A stretch of DNA of 64,000 nucleotides from Hordeum vulgare subsp. vulgare. Its lineage: Eukaryota > Streptophyta > Magnoliopsida > Poales > Poaceae. Below the pieces are notes generated by a model. The model was not told the origin of the DNA and did not search any database. It saw only the letters and a list, made by a program, of their open reading frames with translations. Made by a program: the position numbers and the translations under genes. Shown here in pieces: positions 12,310 through 23,810 of this stretch; within the stretch, counting starts at the first letter, position 1; each line of letters begins with the position of its first letter. The stretch lies in NCBI RefSeq assembly GCF_904849725.1, contig NC_058521.1, positions 341,976,638 through 342,040,637 on the forward strand. The letters are read 5' to 3'.

Positions 12310-15237
12310 CTAGGTGCTAAAAAGGTACGGAAATTCGGATCGGACATAGTCTTCACGCTCCCATGTTGCTTATGCTTCTGTGTGGTTGCTCCATGGAACC
12401 TTGAAGTACTTGATGGTGCGGCTTCTGGTGCAATGCTCTGCTTTATCCAAGATGGTGATCGGCCTCTCACGATAAGTGAGATCTGGCTGGAGGTCGATGG
12501 CCTGATGGTCAATGTCCTTATAAAGATTTGGATGGTTCGGCGCTTGCAAACACTTCCGGACTTGTCACACGTGGAAGACGTTATGCACTCCCAAAAGTTC
12601 CGGAGGTAGCTCCAACTGGTATGCAACTTCTCCACGCCTTACCGTGATCCTAAAAGGTCCAATGAACATTGGAGCAAGTTTCCCCTTGACGTGGAAACGC
12701 TTGGTTCCCTTGAGAGGTGTGAAATGGAGGTACACCTGGTCTTCGAGGTTGAACTTCAATTCTCTGCGGTGAGAATCTGCATAGCTCTTTTGTCGCGATT
12801 TGGTTGCCTTCAAGTATTCTCGGACAAGTTGCACCTTATCTTATGCCTATTGCAGAACTTCCGGCCCAAAAATCAACCCTTCGCCGGTTTCGGACTAGTT
12901 GAGCGGGGTGCGACACTTTCGTCCGTACAGCACATCACATGGGGCCATCTGGACACTTGACTGGTAGTTGTTGTTGTATGAGAACTCAGTGAACGGCAGA
13001 CAGTCTTCTCATTTAGCACCATGTGCCAAGACACATGCGCAGAGCATATCTTCAAGTATCTAATTTACTCTCTCCGTCTGTTCGCCCGTCTGAAGGTGGA
13101 AGGCGGTGCTGAAAGAGAGCTTGGTTCCGAAGGCTTCTTGGAACTTCTTCCAGATTCTTGAGGTGAACTGCGTGCCTCGGTCGGATACAATCTCCTTGGG
13201 TACTCCGTGGAGACTCACTACACGATGGCTATATAGGCTAGCCAACTAGCTACCATCATACTTGGTGTTGACTGGAATGAAATGGGCCACCTTACTTAGG
13301 TGGTCGACAATGACCCATATGGAATTGTGCCCCTTGCTTGACCTGGGCAAACCAATGATGAAGTCCATGCCGACTTTGTACCACTTCCATTCAGGCACTT
13401 GGAGAGGTTGTATAGTCCAGCAGGTCGTTGGTGTTCAGCCTTGACCCTTTGGCACACTGCCGCACTGGGCGACGTAAGATGCTATTTCCCTCTTCCTGCC
13501 ATGCCACCAGAATTTTTCTCGGAGGTCTTGATACATCTTGGTGCCATCGGGGTGAATAGAGTAGGGTGTGTCATAAGCTTCCTATAGGATCAAGTCCTTG
13601 AGTTCTGCCTTGTTGTGTATGGATAAACGTTTCCCAAACCACACTACTCCTTGCTCATCAACCGAGAATTCTGGGGCCTTGCCTTCCTGGATCTTGTTCT
13701 TGATGCCTTCGATGCTCTTGTGCCCCTTCTGGTCCTCCTTGATGTCGTCTGCAAGCGTTGGTTTAAATTCGAGGTTAACTAGGAATCCTGGTTCAACTAG
13801 CTGCAACCCAAAGCTTTCCATCTCTTCATACAAGGCGGGTAGCCTTTCCTTGAGCATAACATTCAAGGTGCTAGCCTTCCGGCTTAAGGCTTCAGCCACC
13901 ACATTAGCCTTACCGGGGTGGTATTGAATGCTAAGGTCGTAGTCTTTGATTAACTCCAACCATCTTCGCTGCCTCATATTCAATTCCCTTTGAGTAAAGA
14001 TATACTTCAGACTTTTGTGGTCAGTGTATATTTCACATCGTTTCCCCAGAAGGTAATCTTGCCATGTCTTTAGGGCATGCACTACTGCAGCCAACTCAAG
14101 ATCAAGGGTGCCATAGTTTTCCTCATGCGGGCACAGTTGTCGTTACAAATATGCCACAACCCTATCGTCTTGCATTAGGACTCCACCGAGTCCGGTTCTG
14201 GAGGCATCACAATATATCACAAACTCCTTGCTGATATCTGGAGTAGCCAATACCGGGGCGGAAGTCAATATCTTCTTCATCTCCTGGAAGCTTGCTTCAC
14301 ACTCCGGCATCCATTCGAACTTCTTGCCTTTCTTCAAGAGCTGAGTCATTGGTAGAGCGATGTGGGAGAATCCTTCTACAAACTTGCGGTAATATCCCAC
14401 GAGTCCGAGGAAGCTCCGGACTTCCTTCACATTGATTGGCGACTCCCAGTTGGTTACCATAGTAATCTTGGGAGGATCAGCCGCCAATCCGTTTGCCGTC
14501 ATGGTATGACCCAAGAATCCAATTTCGTGCAGCCAGAATTGGCATTTGCTAAATTTGGCATAAAGTTGGTGCTCTCGAAGCTTCTCCAACACTAACCTCA
14601 AGTGTTGCTCATGCTCCTCTTCGGATTTGGAGAAGATTAATATGTCATCGATGAAAACGACGACAAACTTGTCCACGTATTCCATGAAGACCTTTTTCAT
14701 GAGGTACATGAAGTATGATGGGGCATTCGTCAACCCAAATGACATGATACTGCACTAGTATAGACCGTATCGGGTCAGGAATGCAGTCTTGGGTATGTCT
14801 TTAGGTCGGATCTTCAGTTGGTAATATCCTGATCGGAGATCGATCTTGGAAAATACCTTGGCTCCATTTAACTGGTCAAAAAAGTCTTCAATATTGGGGA
14901 GTCGGTACTTGTTCTTGATCGTGACATCATTGACAGAACGGTAATCGATGTAGAGTCTGATAGTCCCATCCTTCTTAGAAATGAACAGAACATGTGATTC
15001 ACAAGGTGATGCACTCGGACAAATGAATCCCTTCTTGAGTTTCTCATCCAGCTGCCTCTTCACCTCTGCTAGCTCTTCGGATCCCATCCTATAAGGTTTC
15101 TTATAGACTGGCCTTGACCAGGGCATGTGCTCAATGAGGAACTTGATGTCTCGGTCGAGAGGCATCCCTGGTAGCTCATCACGAAAGACATCCTGGTATT
15201 CACAGACTATCGGCACTCGGTCCAGCTCTTCTCCCAA
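12310..15237 (-). pseudogene. Tekay pol: RT, RNase H, integrase, chromodomain-type tail
   Basis: A single minus-strand frame runs 975 codons from 15237 to a stop at 12312-12310. In order: RT ([17 protein letters not shown] near 14970; FGLTNAP; FIDD at 14655-14644, catalytic DD intact), RNase H ([24 protein letters not shown]), integrase zinc-binding and catalytic core ([28 protein letters not shown]), the C-terminal GEVAYQLELPP…HNVFHV motif and a tail ending TWERE…EFPYLF, as in chromodomain integrases. Stops interrupt it at 14754-14752, 14142-14140, 13584-13582, around 13440 and 13246, at 13062-13060, in the 13020-12835 stretch, at 12567-12565 and 12372-12370. No frameshift is needed over the whole length. 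It would encode the replication enzymes but cannot be made as one protein. Confidence 0.9.
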
Positions 15238-15245
15238 TAGGCAAT

Positions 15246-16181
15246 TTACGTGCGGGGTTTGAGCAGACGTAGGCTCAGGGACATAGTTGAGTTTGACCCC
15301 TGGTCACTTGTCGTGGTAATAGTCCTATTGGCACAGTCCAAGATGCTCTGTTGTTTGGCCAACCAATCAGTGCCAAGGACCACTTCTAAGCCTTGGGACT
15401 TAATGACGGTGAGATCTGCTGAGAAGCTTATCCCACTAATATTGATCCCGTCTCCTCTACATCCTAGATTGGTCCTTAGCACTGCTCCCGGGGTATATTC
15501 TTTCATTTGCCCGTTAAGTAGGGTAGGCTTCAAACCAAATTTTTCCGCAAACTTCTGAGTAACAAAAGAATGCGAACCACCACAATCAAACAATACTGTT
15601 GCTGGGGTGGAGTTGACGAGGAACGTACCCAGAATGCAGTTCGGGTCTTACCGTGCCTCTTCTGCGGAGATGTGGTTAATACGTCCCCTGCCGTGATACT
15701 ATTGGCTACGGCGACCTTACTTGTTGCCTGGTGTTCCTTGACCTTGTCCCTCATTTGGCGCATTGGGGCGCGGTGCGCCGGGCTTCTTGTTGGGGCACCG
15801 CCTGGAATAGTGCCCAGCTTGGCCACATCCAAAACAGGTAACCTGTCCCGGGATGTTGGTCTTGACTCCACTGTTGTTTGGTGGGTTGAATATTGGCTTG
15901 GCGTTGACTTGCTGCTGAGGCTGGTACTTCTGGAGGAATATTGGTGCCTTATACTGCTGTTGTTGATAACAGGGTCTTGTTGGAGCTGACTACCATGGGT
16001 GTGGTTTCGGGTTACTAGGTCCTCCACTACCCATCAGCTTGCGCTTACGGGAGTCGTCCATTGCATGGCACTTATCCTCCAACATGAGCGCCTTGTTAAA
16101 CAGATCGCAAAAGATCCGGCATTCACATACAACCAGTTCATACTGGAGTGACTGCTGCAGTCCTTCCATAAGGCATTCCAC
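15246..16181 (-). pseudogene. Tekay gag C-terminus with zinc knuckle, and protease
   Basis: One minus-strand frame covers the end of gag and the aspartic protease. It shares no frame with gag N-terminus (16852-16355) or with pol (15237-), so frameshifts lie on both sides. A CX2CX4HX4C knuckle (CFGCGQAGHYSRRC) is at 15836-15795 and is followed by a Pro/Asn/Lys-rich linker. The protease (open from 15593 to 15246) has FDCGGSHSFV where the family has a D-S/T-G active site. The Asp is kept but the next residue is Cys. Further conserved protease text is GLEVVLGTDWL. At least one stop (after …NPKPHPW, 15990) breaks the linker. Confidence 0.85.
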
Positions 16182-16354
16182 TTTTGCAGCCTCAATGTTG
16201 ACGTCTTGTGGTGCATATCTCGATAGGAGGTTAAAATTCTGCAGATACTTCTTGAGGTTCCACTGCCTTGCCTTAAAGCTCAGAATTTCCGCTTCTTAAT
16301 GGTCATCATTCCGGGAGGAATGTGAGCAGCGCGGAGTCCTTCCTTGAACAGTGG

Positions 16355-16852
16355 CTAAGTGATAGCTTGCCCTTCTCGCATGATTTGGAACACGTCCCAC
16401 CAAGCTCTTGCCGTGCCTCCAAGATAGTGAGAAGCATAAAGGACTTTATCGCGATCTTCGGTGCAGTTGACTAGTGCAAGGAGGTCTTCGATAGTGCGGA
16501 TCCAGTCATCGGCATCCAACTGTTGAGTTGACTCCATGAATATAGGAGGCGTAGTCTGCATAAATTCAGATAGAGTAGAGCGACCGTTGCCATTTCCGTT
16601 TTGCGGCAGATTGTTCACCAAGACTTGAGCCAGCTGTTGGATGGCGGCATTATTGGCTTCACGTTCCTCTCGGAGAGCTTGGAGGAACTGAGCCACAGTG
16701 AGGGTCTCCGGAGGAGGCGGTGGCGGAGGAATATGGACTTGCTGCTGCTCGTGGTGATCTCCAGCTTGAGCATTCCCACCTGTTCCCTGCTGCTGGCCAG
16801 AGGAGGCAGAGTCGGGGTTGCCGAAGGTCCTGGTGCGAGTTGAAATCACCAT
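16355..16852 (-). pseudogene. Tekay gag N-terminal part
   Basis: Open for 165 codons from the ATG at 16852. It starts with a Gln/Ser/Gly-rich stretch, then PPPPPPPETLTVAQFL and a coiled, Asn-rich segment. Next comes the retrotransposon gag core with PPIF…LDADDWIRTIEDLL and GTARAWWDVF, typical of Gypsy capsid proteins. A stop at 16357-16355 (after …EGQAIT) ends it early, and the continuation is shifted relative to the zinc-knuckle frame. The ATG is the first in a long open frame, about 1.1 kb downstream of the PBS because ORF0 lies between. Confidence 0.85.
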
Positions 16853-17347
16853 CCTGTCAGGGGAGTATATAGGTCAGTATTCCGAATTGGTTGGGAATCA
16901 TAAGGGATGATGCTCTAATTAGGGGGTTTGGTGCCGTGCTAGTGTGAGATTTTCAACCAAAGGTTTTTGGGAAAGCAATGCATTAAAATGAAACAAGTGA
17001 TGTAGTCGCTTACATGCTACCTAAGGAAGAAATGCGGCTTGCATCATAGATGTTCACACAACACTCATGGTTCACATGAACCGATACATGGGCTCAACTA
17101 TGCTTGGGGAAGATTCCTAATTGCCTAAGTCGTACTGCTAAGCGACGGACTGCTCGGTCTCGTAGGAAGGTTCTCCAGGGTCTTCGTCTTCATCCTCATT
17201 GCTACTATCCTCCTTCAAAGGTGTGGGAGATGGAAGTGGTCCATCTCGACGTCTCTTAGTCGGTGATGCGGTGAGGAGTTGAGTGTACTCTTTCGCGGTC
17301 AGACGGCGACTCTGAATAGGAGTGGCCTGGAGCGGTGGTATTCCCCC

Positions 17348-17850
17348 TCACAAGGATATGACTGACTGCCCTCCGGGTGCTCCTTCCTTCTTGACCTTGC
17401 GGGTCTTCATCTTCTCCAGGCGAAGTAGGTCCTTCACTTGGTGTAGCTCATGGCGAAGCGTCATCGACTCCTTGATCAGAAGGTGACTCAAGGTTTCGGC
17501 GGAGAGGCTGAAGTAGGTCTGAAACCTTAGTGGGGTCTCATCCTCTATAGATGGGTTGAGTGTCCAACTCCCGTCAATCTCGTCCTTAATAAAAGGCAGG
17601 TGACGAGTAGCTGGCTCATTAGCCATCTCGGGAAGGATGTCGCGGAGATGCACGAGCGCCTCTCGTGCGGCCGTCTCTGATTCTCCATCTGTGGTCCTTC
17701 AAAGAACCAACTAGTTGGGGAGTCGTTAGCCTTCACTATCACGTCCACGTGATATTCCTTGTTGTCGATGTTGACCTAGTGCTCCTGGTAGAGGAAGATG
17801 GGCATGCGGCATACTTGACACTTCTCGACGCTATCTCCCAAAAGTAGGGT
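17348..17850 (-). pseudogene. ORF0-like gene between the 5' LTR and gag of the Tekay-type element
   Basis: A coding-like region upstream of gag. From about 17850 a frame reads …CQVCRMPIFLYQEH, then a stop, then …SWFFEGPQMENQ (to near 17675). A frameshift leads into a second frame open from 17653 to 17348 (…ALVHLRDILPEMANEP… LRFQTYFSLSAETLSHLL… EKMKTRKVKK). An extra ORF in this position (orf0) has been described for rice relatives such as RIRE3/RIRE8, as far as I recall. Its function is unknown. The last part is Leu/Lys-rich and could form a coiled coil. The stretches 16853-17347 and 17851-17950 show nothing further. Confidence 0.55.
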
Positions 17851-17950
17851 TAGAAAATTTTGGAGGGTGCAGAAAATCACAAGTGTAAGCTCTAAGTGCA
17901 CTAGTCATTTCAGCTATCGTCCATGCTACCTAAGGCTTCCTACACGCAGG

Positions 17951-17965
17951 ATGGCTCTGATACCA
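17951..17965 (-). other. Primer-binding site, initiator tRNA-Met
   Basis: Minus strand TGGTATCAGAGCCAT, the classical complement of the 3' end of plant initiator tRNA-Met, four bases from the LTR end at 17970. It fixes the orientation of the element and marks 17970-22144 as the 5' LTR. Confidence 0.93.
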
Positions 17966-17969
17966 TCTC

Positions 17970-20900
17970 TGTGGGGACCCCGACTTATGAGTCAAGATCG
18001 CCGAATGAACGTGCTTAGTGCTCCCAGAGATCAATGCTCACCAAACACACAAATGTTGAATATTAAGAGTCTTACATCCAAGTACGGAAATATTACAACA
18101 CATGACCGATGAGGTCAAGTTCACAAGGTAGGGACTATAAGGCCAAATCACACTGATACAACTAGTAGCGGAAATCTTAGGGCTAAGCGGGTGCCCATGC
18201 CATCAGGCGACACCAATAGGCATTCTGACTGGGAAGCGTCATAGTTCGCAGGGCCGTCTCTGATGACGTACTCCTGTTGAAACTCCGGTCCTTCCATGTC
18301 TAGTCAATAATATATCCAATGGCAAGCCAATGAGTACTTTAAATGTACTCGCAAACAACCCATGATATGAATAATGCAACTAGTAGGATAACAAGTAATA
18401 TGATGTACTGGTGGATAGTAGCTAAATGGTAAATAAACATGATTATCGATGTGCAACATAAGCTAGATGGTATTTAGAAGAACAGGTTATAGATATTAAC
18501 ATATCTCTTAAGGGTTGAACACTCCGGGTTCACCCGATATGCCAAGTCACCATACTTGGTCATATGCACTCTTTCTGAGATAACACCATTAAACACATAC
18601 ACACGCTCACACTTGGTTTATGTAGAAACGAGTGGACATAGTTTAAGCAGCACCACCCAACTGTCCTTGACCGTGGACATGTCTATTCGAATAGTTTTAC
18701 ACTTTGCAGAGGTTGTACGACGTACCCACGAGATCCGGGAAACTTTTGTGTCATCCACGACTCGTGGTATATTACATACCCGAGGTAAGTACCCGATCAA
18801 TGCCTTTCCACTGATGATACTAGACAAAGAGGTCCACTCGATTGGTACCCAGCCCACATGATGTACGTCTTACGAGCATCGCCTCTGGACAGTATCATCC
18901 AAGCGGGTACCAACGGTTTTCCCGGAACACGTAAAAACGGCATAGTCGCCCTACCTGGAACGACCCCATCACGAGAGTGACCACACGTCACTCCCGCCAC
19001 TAGTAATGTGGCTCTTTGCTAGCACCGACCTGAGTAATCAACAAAGCCCCGTCACATAAAGGTGTAACGTTGTCGCACATGTAAGGTTGGGACGAGCGAC
19101 ACATCATAAATCTATTCCCATTTCCGAAACCACTCACACCAAAATTCCCGTTGCACCACTTCACCAAAAGTGGCCACCTAACTCATCATCACCTTCGTGC
19201 AATAGTGGCACCCGACGGGGTTTTCATAAACCTTTGATTTATACCATCATCATGCTCATGCTTCTACTATGCTTAGCTCTACTTGTCAACATGATATTAG
19301 CGTGACCCTAATAGGTGGTGGGATCATGCTCAAAACGCAAGTGCTCCAGAGGAGCCATCGATAATATCACTTCAATGATTTACTGATACTTATGATCATA
19401 TGCAACAAAAATATTTGTTCTACTTAGCATGCAATATAACATATGCTCAAACATGGTCGAAGGGCTTCTTGCATTGTTCAGCTAAGTATCCGAGGTCTTC
19501 GGAGTCTTCAAGTCCAACTCCTTCGTCAAATATGGTTTCTATCATCGTATTAAATAAAAAAGAAATAAGTAGCTCACTCAAAAACAAATCACAAAGTCAC
19601 TTTAAAAATGTTGTTTAATTTTGATAAATCCATATTTATTTGAAAAATATTTGTCTCTCGTTTTAGTGAAAGGATTATTATTAGACGTATTTTAACAGAA
19701 GCAAAACCATTCCAAAATAGCCTTTTAATTATTATAAAACAGAAAGATTGTCTAAAAATTGTTTAAAAGGCTTTGTAAATACTACTCATTTTTAGAAGAA
19801 CTATGTTGGAAGAATAATAAAAACATATTGGATAATTATTTTTATAAAAATCATTTAAAACCAGAATAAATAGAAAAAAGGGCTAGGGCTCAGGCCTGGC
19901 TCGGCCTGTGGCTTGGGACGGCCCAGTTGGCCAGCCAGCCAACCAGCCCAGGCGAGCACGTGACCAGGTTCAAAACTCACGCGTAGGCCCGTGCGGTCAG
20001 CGGCAAAGATGAGAGAGAGGGGGAGACAGGACCCACCGACTGGTGATCCCCACGTGCCGGGGTCGTCTTCCACCTCGGGACAGAGAGGAGGGGAGGCTTG
20101 TCGGCGATGCTACCGACGGCCTTGAGCCCAACCAAGGACTGGAATGGAACCAGCCTACCGACGCCTACCTGCTGGTGGTCGAGAGGTTGAGGGGGAGGCC
20201 CTGCTTCATCAGCGTCGAGGTGCATCGGCGGAGCAGTTTCGGAAGGTCGATGAACTGTGTGCTACGGGTGTGGATAAGCTCGGGGATGTGATGGGGACGC
20301 TCCCTGAGGGTGATAGAAACCCATAGGAGGTGAAAGGAGCACCAGATCTGGCCCGTAGCCTGAGATGGACGAAGCTCTGAAGCGACGGGGCCTCGGTCGA
20401 TCTCGAGCACAGGAGCTCGCGCTGCTCAAATGGAGAGGCTAGGGTGGAATTCAGGCTGTGGAGAGGTTGGATGAAGGTGCTGGAGCGAGGGGGAGGCCCT
20501 ATTTATAGCTTCCCGACGGTGTACGAAGCCGGTGGCGCCGGTGGTTTCACCGTAGCTAGCAGGAGGGGTAGTGAGCCTACGGGGTCGAAACCACGGTGTG
20601 CGGACGTGGTTTATGACCTGCGTGACCCACTAAGAGGGAGAGAGAGCGAGGAGGAGCGTGCACGCGTGGCCACGATCTTTTGGTGGATCTAGCGCATGTG
20701 GGAAAGCGTCGCTCCGGTCAACAGAGCGAGGGAGGAGGGGCCCTGGAGCTTCCCTGATGTAGAGTGGTGGTCGGGGACGCGAAATGGCAACAGGGGGAGG
20801 CTTGAACCGGCCGGGCTGGCGACCTTCGCTTCGGGTGTGCCCAGCAGCGTCCCCAGAGCTCAATTTTGGTATGCCACAACATGCTAGCGCACTCTGGGGC

Positions 20901-22144
20901 GCTATGGCCTTGTCTGGGTTGTCCTGGGGCTTGGCTTGGAGATGCCTAGCCGTTTGGGAGCCGAGGGGCTCACTTTTACCCATGGGAGGAGAGGAAACAA
21001 GAGATGTCAATGATAGATCAGAAGTTAGAATGGGGATTTTGGGGCCTTCTACTTGGATTCAAAGAGGGGCCACTCTCCTACAGTTGGGGAGTGGTGTTGG
21101 CTACATGGTCAAAAGGTTTGGAGGGAAGAGCTTAATTGTGAAGTGGGGTAGCAGCTATTTTGCTATAATGGCAGTAGGTGTTCGACAGGTGTTTGGAGTA
21201 GCAAGACCTCACTACAGGTGGTGAGAGTTAACAGGATTAGCTTGGGTGCAAAAATAAGATGCTCCACCAAATTTGAGCCTCATTGGATGAGTTTGGCAAT
21301 GCAAACTAGAAATCAGCACCCAAATGGAAGATCTGTCCCTTCCAGACGGAATGTGGGTAAATCACTTCCTACAAATCCCATTTTTGGCAGAGGCTCCACA
21401 TTTGGGGTGTTGAACACTCCCACAAAGTTTCATTCCATTTGGATAAACTTTGTAATGTAGAGCTGTTTCAACTTGGTTCTGGACAAATAGGGTTTTGGAA
21501 TTATTTAGTGACCAAACCACCTTGGACTGAGGTGAAACTTGGTGTGGCCACTAAATATAGCTTGGGAAGGTTGCTGGAATTTTCTGGGATTTTGTTGGAA
21601 ATATTTCCTTTGGAAATATTCCAACAGATCAAAACAGACATAATAGGTTTTCAAGGATTGACTCAAATATTTTGAATATAAATAGGGTTTGAAAATCTTA
21701 TGTATGGAAAATATATGTCCTCTAAGTATCTCAAAAGTTTCTCAGATTTTTCTAGGCAGAAAAGTATTTTTCCATATAGAAATATCATTTTTGGCCTCAG
21801 AAAAGGTCATGCATATAAAATAGGAAAATAATTTATAAAATAATTATTTTATGGTTTTGCTAGGCTAAAATAGTTTTAGAACCAGATCATCATCTTTGGG
21901 TGAAAGCACTCCCTTGCTGCCAAGGACTTGTAGTGCAACCCAAAGCAGGGTTTTCAAATAATCAGAAATAAGAAAAGGATTTTGAGAATATTTAGGTTAT
22001 GAAAAATATGGTTTTGATAATACAAAATGAAGCATACAAGCATAAAGTGACAACCATGGCACTCTCATCATTGGTTTTTGAAAAGTTTTAGTAAACTCAT
22101 ATTTTTGAAATACAGTAAAAGTGAAGTGAAAATAGGGTGTGACA
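17970..22144 (-). repeat. 5' LTR of the Tekay-type element
   Basis: 4,175 bp with TG…CA ends, adjoining the PBS on its left. In element direction an AT-rich U3 (22144 to about 20520) holds a TATAAATA box. It is followed by a GC-rich stretch of about 1.3 kb (about 21200-19880 on the plus strand) and an AT-rich end. It has kept the empty site of the solo LTR found in the sister LTR. Several 60-150 codon frames in the GC-rich part occur on both strands and are probably base-composition artefacts. Confidence 0.93.
20510..20517 (-). promoter_or_regulatory. TATA box of the Tekay 5' LTR
   Basis: Minus strand TATAAATA in GAAGCTATAAATAGGGCC, a strong plant core-promoter match, followed by the GC-rich leader. 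It would place the start of the genomic RNA near 20480. In the other LTR the same site is changed (TATTTAGA on the plus strand, 6603-6610). Confidence 0.65.
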
Positions 22145-22149
22145 ATTAT

Positions 22150-22570
22150 CATGTGTATATAGGTATGACATCCATTAACAAATACACCAACTCCTTCCTG
22201 CACCTATTACTATTGCTTCGTTCATCGACCGTTATCCAGCATGCATCTATAGTATTAAGTAAAACAAACTAATGCATGGAGAACAATGACATGATGTAGA
22301 AAAAGTATGCTAAAGCAATATGAATAAACCCCATCGTTTTATACTTGGTAGCAGCAACACAAAGATGCATCTTGTCCCCTTCTCTCATTGGGATATAGAA
22401 ATTCGCAAGGTTGAACCTACTACAAAGCACCTCTCTCACCAAGAATTATCAATATAGTTGGCCAAAATATTACAATAGATCGGCGAGAATTACGAAGCTA
22501 TCATAAACATGCACATAAGAATCATATAAGTGTTCAGAGGAGACTCAAATATTTATCATGGTGTTATTAC
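22150..22570 (-). repeat. Athila-type 5' LTR, remainder after the Tekay insertion
   Basis: Continuation of the LTR that begins at 3682, after the ATTAT duplication (22145-22149). On the minus strand it reads like the central part of Sabrina/Fatima-like LTRs (…GCATGCTGGATAACGGTCGATG…). The outer LTR end is not clear. The text changes to pol-like sequence of another element after about 22570-22600, so the right boundary is approximate. Confidence 0.5.
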
Positions 22571-22741
22571 AATTACAAGTGACCCAGACACAACCCTTCG
22601 TGCTAAAAACAAAACCGCATCGCTTGCCCTTCACGCACTTTCGAAAGCCCTTGCGGCCAAGAAACTGACAGAATTATGATCAATGGATCATAATGATGAT
22701 GTAACCCTCAGCAAGAGGCCCAAGTCCACATCCTCCAATCC

Positions 22742-23293
22742 AGTTGACGAAATAGTCAAATTTCAGGTGCATCCAAGGACCCCAACAAAATAACATTCAT
22801 CGGAGCACAACTCGAACCTACGATCGCTGAAGCATTGTGCATATTTTTATGAGACAATTTGGACATATTCGCGTGGCACCCTTCAGATATGCCAGGAATC
22901 CCACGAAGACTGGCAAAGCATAGCTTGAACATAATTCCTGCCTATAAGCTAGTCAAACATGTACGACAATTTTCAAAGCAAAGCATCAAGCCATGGGTAC
23001 CGAACTACCAAAGTTGCTCGAAGCCGGATTCATCCGAGGTATCAAACACCCCGAGTGGTTGGGAAATCTGGTCTTGGTATCAAAAAAGGATAAATCATGG
23101 CGGCTGTGTGTCGATTTTGGAAACCTAAATAAAGCATACCCTAAGGATTCGTTCCCCTTGCCCCTGTTTGACCAAATCATTGATGCCACCACCGTACATG
23201 ACTCATTATGCTTCCTCTATGCTTACTCCAGATACCATCAACTCAAAATGATGGAATCCGACCAGGCCACAACCACCTTCATCACTACCTATG
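22742..23293 (+). pseudogene. Tat-type Gypsy pol fragment (RT start)
   Basis: Plus-strand text matches the region just before and including the start of RT in Tat-lineage Gypsy elements. It shows AWHPSDMPGIPR at about 22870, LLEAGFIRGIKHPEWL at about 23010, KKDKSWRLCVDFGNLNKAYPKD, and FITTYG at the right end. A stop (22850-22852) and a frameshift (near 22975) separate the first two blocks. The motif A sequence reads FLYAYSRYHQ where the family has FLDAYSGYHQ, so the first catalytic Asp is lost. The text breaks off at about 23293, before the FGL and catalytic YxDD motifs, where an unrelated GC-rich sequence begins. Confidence 0.8.
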
Positions 23294-23810
23294 GGGGCTC
23301 CCACTACATCGGTTCTTCCTTCCTCCTGCCCCTATGTTTCTCCACCATTCTTGTGCAAATGCTTTCTCCTTCCTTCCACGATTGGCCCTGCTGGGGCGAC
23401 GCTGGGCCACTCGCGACGAGTAAGTACACCATTGTCATTGCCTCTTCTTGTGTGCCTTTCTCGGCTCAACAAGTCTTGATTGCTGGACTTTTCAGGGCTC
23501 CCACACCCGAGAGATACTTCCTGGGCCCATTAGGGGCGTCCTCTTGTGCGCCGCCTTCTGGGGAAGCGTCTTCCTCCATGAATGGCCTGACGAGGCTCGG
23601 GGGACCCGCAGCCCCCGTAGGGGCCACAGCTGGGCCCTTGGAGCACGTGGTCCAACTCACCATGCCTGCACCACGGGTCGCCAGGTGCAAGGCAGACCTT
23701 AACCTGTAGGAGGCGACAGGCGTGAGCCGAGAGGAGGACGTTGCCCTCAACGAGGGGAGGCCGACCGGACCACCTGCGACTAAGAGGCAGAGCGGGAGCG
23801 CCTCGATGCC

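Larger units (their letters stand above)
4113..22144 (-). mobile_element. Tekay/Del-type chromovirus (Ty3-Gypsy), complete, inactive
   Basis: An 18,032-bp insertion, about 14.0 kb without its nested solo LTR, with perfect 5-bp target duplications. In minus direction the order is 5' LTR (22144-17970), tRNA-Met PBS, ORF0, gag, zinc knuckle, protease, RT, RNase H, integrase, chromodomain-like tail, polypurine tract, 3' LTR (12267-4113). The very long LTRs, TGTCACACCC start, Met primer and integrase with a chromodomain-type C-terminus point to the Tekay (Del) lineage, as in rice RIRE3/RIRE8 (lineage from motifs, names from memory). Gag, protease and pol lie in three different frames and pol carries many stops, so the copy is dead. 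The two LTRs differ at roughly 8 percent of sites in the first 250 bp by eye. Confidence 0.92.

Noticed and set aside
12192..12635. 147-codon minus-strand frame covering the LTR border
   Set aside because: It is a shifted frame over the chromodomain-type tail of pol and runs across the polypurine tract into the LTR. The true frame is the one continued from 12834.
22859..23128. Possible functional reverse transcriptase in the Tat fragment
   Set aside because: The fragment stops before the YxDD motif, has a stop and a frameshift, and the first catalytic Asp is Tyr.
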